A stretch of DNA of 64,000 nucleotides from Chitinophaga eiseniae (GTDB lineage Bacteria > Bacteroidota > Bacteroidia > Chitinophagales > Chitinophagaceae): assembly GCF_900167135.1 (NCBI RefSeq), contig NZ_FUWZ01000001.1:1660336-1724335 (forward strand), given 5' to 3'. The position numbers and the translations under genes were made by a program. A model generated the notes under the pieces. The model did not search any database. It saw only the letters and a program-made list of their open reading frames with translations, and was not told the DNA's origin. Of this stretch, positions 17,717-24,071 are shown piece by piece. Every line of letters starts with the position of its first letter. The first letter of the stretch is position 1.

Positions 17717-18667
17717 ATGAAAGCTGTTTATCGTTCGTTGGCTGTTTTCTTTTCCTTGATACTGTTGGGCATATACGGAGGTCTTTATACTGCCAGGATC
17801 GAGCGGCCGTTTCCGGCGGAGCCGCCGCCTGCAGATACGGGGTTGACAGAGTTGGTCCTGGAGCGCCAGGGGTTTGTGACAGAACTGGTGCGAAAGCGGC
17901 ATATGGTGGATTCGCCTGCGCCGAAGCGACTATTTTCGCTGGTATATTATCCTACGGCGATGGGTAACATGGTGGCTTACCTGAGCAAGGTTCCGCAGGA
18001 CAGCCGGTTGCATCCGGCAGTCATATGGATCAATGATGGGTTGACAAATGGTATCGGTGATACAGAGACGGGGGCGCCGTTCAGGGAAGCCGGTATTGTG
18101 ATGATGTACCCTGCCTTACGGGGAGGCAGCGGCAATCCGGGGTACGTGGAATCTGGTTTCGGAGAGGTAGATGATATCGTGGCCGCCGCGGATTTCCTGG
18201 CGCAACAACCGGGAATAGATCCGGAACGTATATACCTGGGCGGAGCAGGTGTTGGAGCTACGGAGGTGCTGTTGACGGCGGAGTGCAGCAGCAGGTTCCG
18301 CGCGGTGTTTAGCTTTAACCCGATGATCATCATGAATGACCACCAGTCGGGTGGAGATTCGCTGACGTATAGTGTCTACGATATCCGGGAGACGGAGTTG
18401 CGGACGCCGATAAAATGGCTGAGGTCTATTCGTACGCCTGTATATGTGTTGGGGGGCGCGGAGGGATACCTGTTTCCTATGAGGCGGTGGAAAGCGCAGG
18501 CAGCCGAGGCGGGGGAGAAGGACCTTCATTTTTACGTGATGCCGGGTAAGGACCATGTTTCGGCGGTGCGGCCGGTATGTGGGCTGCTGGCGGCGGCGGT
18601 GCTGCGGGACACATCGGGACCAGTCTTTGCATTTGGGCGGCAGCTGTTGCCTTTGGCGGACAAGTAA
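17717..18667 (+). CDS. Alpha/beta-hydrolase-fold protein without the usual nucleophile
   Basis: 316 residues with an N-terminal hydrophobic anchor (residues 7-24). The ATG at 17717 is preferred because MKAVYRSLAVFFSL is a normal signal anchor; the frame extends to 17678 with no support. The fold is recognisable as prolyl-oligopeptidase-like: oxyanion-side WINDGLTNG, then YPALRGGSGNPGY, then RIYLGGAGVGAT where relatives have GGHSTGG. The nucleophile-elbow Ser is thus missing (Gly at its place), while Asp (GGAEGY region) and His (GKDHVS) positions remain plausible. It is probably not a serine hydrolase, or uses another residue. Alone as a transcript. Confidence 0.75.
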   Translation: MKAVYRSLAVFFSLILLGIYGGLYTARIERPFPAEPPPADTGLTELVLERQGFVTELVRKRHMVDSPAPKRLFSLVYYPTAMGNMVAYLSKVPQDSRLHPAVIWINDGLTNGIGDTETGAPFREAGIVMMYPALRGGSGNPGYVESGFGEVDDIVAAADFLAQQPGIDPERIYLGGAGVGATEVLLTAECSSRFRAVFSFNPMIIMNDHQSGGDSLTYSVYDIRETELRTPIKWLRSIRTPVYVLGGAEGYLFPMRRWKAQAAEAGEKDLHFYVMPGKDHVSAVRPVCGLLAAAVLRDTSGPVFAFGRQLLPLADK

Positions 18668-18847
18668 TGTGTTGTTGCTGGCCCGGAAAATATTTTTTCC
18701 GGATCAAAATTAAAATAAATTTCATTTTTTGATGTAAAAGCGATCACTTTGTAAGTCTTCCTAATCGAAAAGATATTCTGAATTTCACTTTGATTTTAAT
18801 CGTATCATTTTGATAAAAAATCTGTCAAAACCCTTTACTGTACTGAA

Positions 18848-18878
18848 TTTGGTTGTTGTGTCGATTCCCGTATATTTG
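18848..18878 (+). promoter_or_regulatory. Bacteroidota consensus promoter
   Basis: TTTG (18848-18851), a spacer of exactly 19 bases, then TATATTTG (18871-18878). This matches the TTTG-N19-TAnnTTTG consensus at every fixed base. Transcription would start about 10 bases ahead of the A-rich leader of the 209-residue gene at 18902. Confidence 0.8.
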
Positions 18879-18901
18879 CATTGTTCTGAATAATTTTAAC
18901 A

Positions 18902-19531
18902 ATGAAGGTACTTCAATTTAAGATTGGCGACGTAGTGGATTGCCCGCTACAGAATGACGCCACCGTTATGTTCGTTCGTGACATCAATGCAGAGAAGGAC
19001 GAACTGTTATTGTCTGACGCTCCCGAGGGAGGTCGCACCACCTGGATGCATCTGAAAGAGGTAGGAGGCGTGCCGATAACGCCCAGGATCTTACAGTTGG
19101 CCGGTTTTAAGCCCGTAATCGGCAAGAACGGGCTGTACGAAGCCGGCAACGGCCTGCGGCTGCAAAGGCTTGGTAACGGCTATTACATCGAAGATGTGTA
19201 TGACGACCACTCCGATCCCCTGGTGATGGAATCATTGCACGAACTGCAACACTATTATGACCTGTTGCTGGAACAGCCACTGCGGATCAATGGCATCCAC
19301 AGGCCCATGCCCATGGCAGAACTATGCCCGGACCACCGGCCGGCACAGTATTACTGGTACAGCTACCAACGCAGCGACGGCCACCTCGCAGAAGACGTGT
19401 CCACGCAACACCCGATCACCACCGTCAGCGCCCTGCGCTTACTTGAAGACAGCGGTATCGTGCTGCTCAACTGGCACGTCATCTCCCAGGACCTGTACCT
19501 GAGCTTCGACAAACCGTGGCCATCACGTTAA
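18902..19531 (+). CDS. Hypothetical cytosolic protein
   Basis: 209 residues, no signal peptide. The N-terminus (MKVLQFKIGDVVDCPL) is beta-like; the middle contains LHELQHYYDLLLEQPLRING, a helical segment seen in many Bacteroidota hypothetical proteins. No catalytic motif is recognised. It has its own consensus promoter and a strong terminator, so it is a single-gene unit. Confidence 0.75.
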   Translation: MKVLQFKIGDVVDCPLQNDATVMFVRDINAEKDELLLSDAPEGGRTTWMHLKEVGGVPITPRILQLAGFKPVIGKNGLYEAGNGLRLQRLGNGYYIEDVYDDHSDPLVMESLHELQHYYDLLLEQPLRINGIHRPMPMAELCPDHRPAQYYWYSYQRSDGHLAEDVSTQHPITTVSALRLLEDSGIVLLNWHVISQDLYLSFDKPWPSR

Positions 19532-19556
19532 CGTATTTATCGACTCAACAAGCTCC

Positions 19557-19585
19557 GGCGGGGAGTTCTCTCCCTGCCCTTTTCT
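19557..19585 (+). terminator. Terminator after the 209-residue gene
   Basis: GGCGGGGAG (19557-19565) pairs with CTCCCTGCC (19570-19578) through one G-T pair and a TTCT loop, followed by CTTTTCTTT. Confidence 0.78.
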
Positions 19586-19717
19586 TTGTAACCCTTGCTG
19601 CGAGCATAATGCAGCCGGTTTTGGTTGCTTAAAAAACTTTCAGTTTCTATTGAAAATCCGGCAAAATTGTCCTAACTTTTAATTGCGATTGCAACTTTAG
19701 AGTAAAACGTATATCGC

Positions 19718-20083
19718 ATGATACATTGCCAATACCCTCATAACCATCAATTGATGAAACTGACAAAGTTCCAAGAGAAAGCTATTATTAAGACCAAAGC
19801 ATTCATCGACGAACAGCCCCCAAAAAGAATAGATATACAGCACCTGGTCCACTTCTCCGGTCTTAGTGAAAGCAAACTAACAAAAGGTTTTAAAATGCTC
19901 TACCACGTAACTATTTATCAGTATCAGCTTGAACGCGCGATGAACTATGCCAAACAACTTCTCCAGGACGACCACCAGGTGAAGGAAGTAGCCATTACCT
20001 TAGGATATAGTACCTCAGGGAGTTTCGCGCGGGCGTTTCACCGGGTGTTCCAGGAGACGCCAGGCGAGGTGAAGTGGCAGTGA
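19718..20083 (+). CDS. Single-domain AraC-type transcriptional regulator
   Basis: 121 residues that consist almost only of an AraC/XylS DNA-binding domain. The first helix-turn-helix is IDIQHLVHFSGLSESKLTKG and the second contains VKEVAITLGYSTSGSFARAF followed by the family ending FQETPGEV. No sensor domain is present. The ATG at 19754 (MKLTKFQEK) is an equally likely start; the first 12 residues add nothing. It lies immediately before the AT-rich block, about 100 bp upstream of a small secreted peptide gene in the same direction, and is a candidate regulator of that locus by position only. Confidence 0.85.
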   Translation: MIHCQYPHNHQLMKLTKFQEKAIIKTKAFIDEQPPKRIDIQHLVHFSGLSESKLTKGFKMLYHVTIYQYQLERAMNYAKQLLQDDHQVKEVAITLGYSTSGSFARAFHRVFQETPGEVKWQ

Positions 20084-20185
20084 TTTGATGCTTTTTTTTA
20101 GTTGATGAAATGCCGCGTAGTGATGCCAGCGTTTATTGGTGTGCCTATGAGTGATTCTTTTGCCTAAAATTTAAAATGTTATTGT

Positions 20186-20419
20186 ATGAAGAAGTTAATT
20201 ATGTTCTTTTTGTCCCTGATAGTAGTAGTTGCTGCGTCTACATCATTGGCTTTAGAAGCTCGTCAGAATCATGTTATATATACACGGAATTTGGCAAATG
20301 GTCTATGCGATATTCCTCTTGTTAGTAAAGCAATTTTGAATACCACTACGTTTGGCTTTTTGGCAACAAATATACCGGGACCTTGCGACTTAGTAATTAC
20401 AACGAATGTTATTAACTAA
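20186..20419 (+). CDS. Small secreted cysteine-pair peptide (family member C)
   Basis: 77 residues. Signal-like N-terminus (MKKLIMFFLS and on to residue 22), then LEARQNHVIYT, Cys41 in GLCDIP, LAT and Cys67 in PGPCDLVITT. The cysteine spacing is 26, one less than in most relatives. The C-terminal GTIVxLPN block is replaced by DLVITTNVIN, so this is one of the more divergent copies. First peptide gene of the AT-rich block, with two more copies directly behind it. Confidence 0.75.
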   Translation: MKKLIMFFLSLIVVVAASTSLALEARQNHVIYTRNLANGLCDIPLVSKAILNTTTFGFLATNIPGPCDLVITTNVIN

Positions 20420-20441
20420 TACGTGTTTGATTATCCATAAA

Positions 20442-20756
20442 ATGAATATCTGTATGGGAAAGTTGTTGTTTGGTGTATCTCTGTCGATTACCATTTTCGT
20501 ATATGCGTTTTTAGCCTCAAAGGCTCGATTTACACGTGTTATCTATACTCCTGGCGCTTCTGATGCACCAGGAGTGTGCTGTGTTGCCAGAATTTCAAGG
20601 CATTTTGCAACAAGTCCAAGTGGGGCTGATCAAGCTATGCTCATTCCCTATAGTGTTAATCGAACAACTTTCCTATTGCCCGCAAATCGACTGGCATCTA
20701 TCTTATTGTCGTTTGTTACTATACTATTTAAGAGCGGCCAACTGTTCAAGGTTTAA
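20442..20756 (+). CDS. Small secreted peptide (family member D, C-terminally extended)
   Basis: 104 residues from the ATG at 20442; an upstream in-frame start at 20406 would overlap gene C and adds no family sequence. The family parts are a hydrophobic leader, LASKARFTRVIYTPGAS, Cys46-Cys47 in GVCCVAR, and the terminal block SVNRTTFLLPAN. Where relatives stop after LPxN the frame reads on for 22 residues (RLASILLSF and onwards), and the second conserved cysteine is a Ser. It looks like a decaying copy that has lost its stop codon. Confidence 0.6.
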   Translation: MNICMGKLLFGVSLSITIFVYAFLASKARFTRVIYTPGASDAPGVCCVARISRHFATSPSGADQAMLIPYSVNRTTFLLPANRLASILLSFVTILFKSGQLFKV

Positions 20757-20808
20757 GCATTAATTTAGCTTGGATATAATAGGATTTAAAATTCTAAAAT
20801 TGTCTACT

Positions 20809-21048
20809 ATGTTTAAGGTTAAAATTCTGTTGGGAGCTACACTTTTGATGGTAGTTTTATCAGGAACACTTGCGTCTAGGGCTGGTTTAAATCATGTTAT
20901 TTTTACTCGTGACCCGATAAGTCCTAATATATGTAATGTCCCAGTTTTTAGTAAGGATATGATTCCTACTCCAATTGGTACCTTTTGGGCCACATCTATT
21001 CAGGGATCTACTTGCGTCCTTGCTCTGACATATGATTTTGATGATTAA
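20809..21048 (+). CDS. Small secreted cysteine-pair peptide (family member E)
   Basis: 79 residues from the ATG at 20809, which yields MFKVKILLGATLLM like the start of member F (MNKVKVLLSS). The frame is open to 20770 but those residues break the signal pattern. Then LASRAGLNHVIFTRD, Cys42 in NICNVP, PTPIGTFWATS, and Cys69 in GSTCVLALT; cysteine spacing is 27. The ending DFDD lacks the LPxN tail. Third in a row of same-direction copies (C, D, E). Confidence 0.75.
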   Translation: MFKVKILLGATLLMVVLSGTLASRAGLNHVIFTRDPISPNICNVPVFSKDMIPTPIGTFWATSIQGSTCVLALTYDFDD

Positions 21049-21405
21049 AGTGACTTCGTTGATTCTACGTTTTAAGTTCGGCTATAACGCTTTTTGTTGC
21101 TGGATTAGGGTTGCTTTCAACGAAATAGTATAGTATTTTGCATTAAAATAGCCATTTGATATAATCCTCAGTCTTTTAGAATGACTGTTCTTGTTATAAA
21201 ACCCATTTTGTTTTATTTCCTCAAATTTTCCTCGCAATGTTTCTTTTGACCGAAGTACAAGATATTTGTGTGTTTATGCTGTTGATCGATAAGATTTAGA
21301 ATTTTCACTGGTTTACGATCTATGATGTGTCAATATGGTGACTTTTGATACAGCTTGAATCATTGAATTTATCTGTGCAAGTTTTTTAAAAAAAATAGCT
21401 TGATT
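21049..21405. other. AT-rich gap without a gene
   Basis: No frame in these 357 bases has a start plus any family resemblance, and none of the six peptide motifs can be found in decayed form. It separates the peptide cluster from the membrane-protein gene and probably holds that gene's promoter; T-runs and A-runs occur near 21381-21397. Confidence 0.5.
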
Positions 21406-22947
21406 ATGCAATTTAGCAATGATATAAAATGTGATAGCGAATTTGGCCGGGGTATTTCATTTAAGGACTTTTTGGTTAGAGATGGTTTAAATAGAAAGCT
21501 TATTATTTTTAGTTGTTTGTTGGTACTTCTGCAGTTGCTGGTATTTAAGTACTTTTATCCATACCCTGCGTTTATTAATGGAGATTCCTATCAATATCTA
21601 TTGAGCGCAACTGGTAACCTAAAAATTGATTTCTATCCCATAGGATATCCAAAGTTTTTAAGATTGATTAGTGTATTTTCTTCTAGTCATACTGTGGTTG
21701 TCTCTCTTCAGTATATGCTAATGCAGTTTGGTACATTGTTTTGGGTGTTCTCGCTTTTTTACTTTTACCGGATTAATCGTATAATTAGAATTCTGCTGAT
21801 AGTAGCTGTTGTACTTAGTCCGATACAATTATATATGGCCAATTATATTTCAAGCGATAGCCTGTTTTATTCAGTTAGTATTTGTTGGTTTGCCACTAAT
21901 TTATGGGTCGTTAATCGGTTTTCTTGGAAAGTTGCCTTGATCCACGCTGTGTTGTTGGTTTTGGCATTCTCCATCCGTTATAATGCATTGTATTATCCTC
22001 TAGTGTCATGCATTGCGTTAGTTGTTGCCAGGGGGAAGGTCTGGTTAAAGCTAACGGCGGCAGGCTTAATTTTTATGATGTTGGGTGTATTTGTGATCTG
22101 GACGTCTGTACAGTATAAAAAACTTACGGGAGAGATGCAGTTTTCTGCTTTTTCCGGTTGGCAAATGGCAAACAACGGAATGTACGCATACCGTTTTGTA
22201 GATTCCATAGACCAAAAGCCACTGCCACCTAAATTTAAAGAACTTGATTATTACGTGAGGAGTTATTTTGATTCAACAAGATATTACGACTTAAAGTATC
22301 CTGAGGTGATGCTGGACGTCAATGCGTTTTATATGTGGAGTCCGATTTCCCCCCTTCGTATGTATATGAAAAATAAGTTTGAGAGAGATACTGTTTCGAG
22401 TGAATTTAAAAAGTGGTCAGTTGTTGCTCCATTATATAAGGAGTATGGGATGTTTCTGATGAAAAATTATCCGAAAAAATTTGCAACTGAGTACGTGTGG
22501 CCTAATTTTATCAAATACTATGCGCCGCCCGTTGAGTTTTTGGGGATGTATGGATACAAAGTTGATACTGTGATGTCGGTTGTTAATACATGGTTTGATT
22601 TTAAAGAGAAAAAACTTAATTCCAGATTTAAAGATTATAGCGTTCGTACCTTAGAAAGTTATCCGATTATTTGTGGTACAATGAATGCAGTGTTTATAAT
22701 GATGACTATTTCTTTTTTTGTTCTTAATGGAAGAAATATTAATAAAAGATTGTTTGAACTGTGGAGTATATTTTTTTTATTTTGGATATTAAACCTTGGG
22801 TTTAGTGTTTTTGCATCTCCAATTGCACTAAGATTTCAGATATTTCCGCTTGTTGTCTATACCTCAGCCAGTTTTTTAATGCTAAGCTTTGTTTTAGATC
22901 AGGCTAAAAATGTAGAGCAAAATACCGGAGGTAGAGTTGTTTTATAG
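21406..22947 (+). CDS. Polytopic membrane protein, GT-C glycosyltransferase-like
   Basis: 513 residues with about ten to twelve hydrophobic segments spread over the first 230 and last 90 residues, and a soluble loop of about 190 residues between (roughly residues 235-430). After the first membrane helix the loop has PAFINGDSYQYL, an acidic motif placed like the catalytic Asp of GT-C transferases that use lipid-linked sugars. The ATG at 21406 is chosen over a TTG 6 bases earlier. A thioredoxin-fold gene follows after 2 bp. AT-rich like its surroundings. It could be a transferase acting outside the inner membrane, but this is only an architectural resemblance. Confidence 0.75.
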   Translation: MQFSNDIKCDSEFGRGISFKDFLVRDGLNRKLIIFSCLLVLLQLLVFKYFYPYPAFINGDSYQYLLSATGNLKIDFYPIGYPKFLRLISVFSSSHTVVVSLQYMLMQFGTLFWVFSLFYFYRINRIIRILLIVAVVLSPIQLYMANYISSDSLFYSVSICWFATNLWVVNRFSWKVALIHAVLLVLAFSIRYNALYYPLVSCIALVVARGKVWLKLTAAGLIFMMLGVFVIWTSVQYKKLTGEMQFSAFSGWQMANNGMYAYRFVDSIDQKPLPPKFKELDYYVRSYFDSTRYYDLKYPEVMLDVNAFYMWSPISPLRMYMKNKFERDTVSSEFKKWSVVAPLYKEYGMFLMKNYPKKFATEYVWPNFIKYYAPPVEFLGMYGYKVDTVMSVVNTWFDFKEKKLNSRFKDYSVRTLESYPIICGTMNAVFIMMTISFFVLNGRNINKRLFELWSIFFLFWILNLGFSVFASPIALRFQIFPLVVYTSASFLMLSFVLDQAKNVEQNTGGRVVL

Positions 22948-22949
22948 TT

Positions 22950-23459
22950 ATGATATCTAAAATTTGGCACACTATGAAGTATTTTTTTGCAGTTGTAACG
23001 CTATTGATGACTTCGCAATGCAGATTTCTAGATCCCGACGCGAGGAGGTTAGGTAAACCAATGCCGTCCATCGACGTGTTGCTTTTAGATAGCGCCACTG
23101 TCGTTAATACCAAAAATCTACCAAATGCATCAGCTACCGTATTGGTGCTTTTTGATCCATATTGTGAAATATGCTCCAATGAGATTTCTGCAATTATGAA
23201 GAGCATAAATAAATTCGATAATACGCAATTCTGTTTTATGAGCATTGCATCAATTGCGGATATTAGAACTTTTTATGCTAGCTATATGGGTAAAAAGTAT
23301 CCGAATGTACACATCGGAGTTGATACAGGGTGGGCATACTTAAGATATTTCAAACCCCTAGGGGTACCTCACACTAGTGTGTTTTCTAGTAAGAAGAAAC
23401 TGAAAAAGGAGTTTCTTTCTCAGGTTACGGTGGAACAGCTGCTCGCTGAGGTCAAGTAG
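22950..23459 (+). CDS. Thioredoxin-fold protein, exported (TlpA/ResA-like)
   Basis: 169 residues. Hydrophobic N-terminal segment (residues 10-22) that ends in MTSQC, not a good lipobox, so it may be a signal peptide or anchor; a second ATG at 22974 is possible. The redox motif is C72-E-I-C75 in LFDPYCEICSNEI, and a cis-Pro loop is present (GVPHTSVF). This is the pattern of periplasmic thiol-disulphide proteins. It starts 2 bp after the membrane-protein stop and precedes another cysteine-pair peptide gene by 183 bp, so an action on the two cysteines of those peptides is an attractive inference. Confidence 0.85.
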   Translation: MISKIWHTMKYFFAVVTLLMTSQCRFLDPDARRLGKPMPSIDVLLLDSATVVNTKNLPNASATVLVLFDPYCEICSNEISAIMKSINKFDNTQFCFMSIASIADIRTFYASYMGKKYPNVHIGVDTGWAYLRYFKPLGVPHTSVFSSKKKLKKEFLSQVTVEQLLAEVK

Positions 23460-23642
23460 TTTTATGTTTTTTAGCTATCGAGTGTTATTTGCCAACTGAT
23501 TTTGGTAGTAAGATATTATTGCGCAATAAGCCGGCTTAATGAAGAGATGGTACCCTTTACGTTAATTCCGGCAAAAAAGGGAATAGCCGAACACCCTGAA
23601 AAAAAAGTAGGCAATATTTGAATTCCTTCAAAATTCACAATC

Positions 23643-23882
23643 ATGAACAAGGTTAAAGTTTTGTTATCATCAGTTGCTTTAGTTGCACTGGTTGCTGGCG
23701 CATTTGCATCTCAGGCTCGCCTTAGCAATGTTGTTTATACTCCTGGAGCAAACCCAGCAATCTGTGATGCTCCGCTGTTTACAAGAACATTTGTTCCTGA
23801 CCCGAAAGGTCCACATTCTGCTACCCTTATTAAAGGTGCAGCTTGTCAGCCTGGTACTATCGTTGTATTGCCAAATGACTAA
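23643..23882 (+). CDS. Small secreted cysteine-pair peptide (family member F)
   Basis: 79 residues and the cleanest member. A signal-like region MNKVKVLLSSVALVALVAG is followed by FASQARLSNVVYTPGANP, Cys41 in AICDAP, VPDPKGPHSAT, and Cys68 in AACQPGTIVVLPND at the end. Spacing of the cysteines is 27. It shares GPHSATL-x-KGA and GTIVVLP with member A, 10 kb away on the other strand. It has its own strong terminator, so it can be made as a separate and possibly abundant product. It sits between the thioredoxin-like gene and the S9 peptidase gene. Confidence 0.85.
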   Translation: MNKVKVLLSSVALVALVAGAFASQARLSNVVYTPGANPAICDAPLFTRTFVPDPKGPHSATLIKGAACQPGTIVVLPND

Positions 23883-23886
23883 GTGG

Positions 23887-23915
23887 AAAAGGGGGACTTG
23901 CTCCCCCTTTTTTTA
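23887..23915 (+). terminator. Terminator after peptide F
   Basis: AAAAGGGGGA (23887-23896) pairs with TCCCCCTTTT (23902-23911) and the T-run continues to 23914. It starts 4 bases after the stop codon. Confidence 0.93.
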
Positions 23916-24071
23916 TATCCCCGTAATTATATATTGTTAATTTTTTACCTTTTAAATAGTTGATAACTATATACATAATATTTTTCCGAAAATGAAATAC
24001 CACTTTTTACTCTGATTGTTGTTTATAGTCCTTATGGTAGTCTTGTTCTAATAATACATAATCTTTTTTGT

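Noticed and set aside
13630..23882. Interpretation of the six peptides as classical RiPP precursors (lantibiotic, lasso or microcin type)
   Set aside because: There is no double-Gly leader, no lanthionine synthetase, lasso cyclase, radical-SAM or YcaO gene, and no peptidase-containing ABC exporter in the window. The N-termini look like Sec signals.
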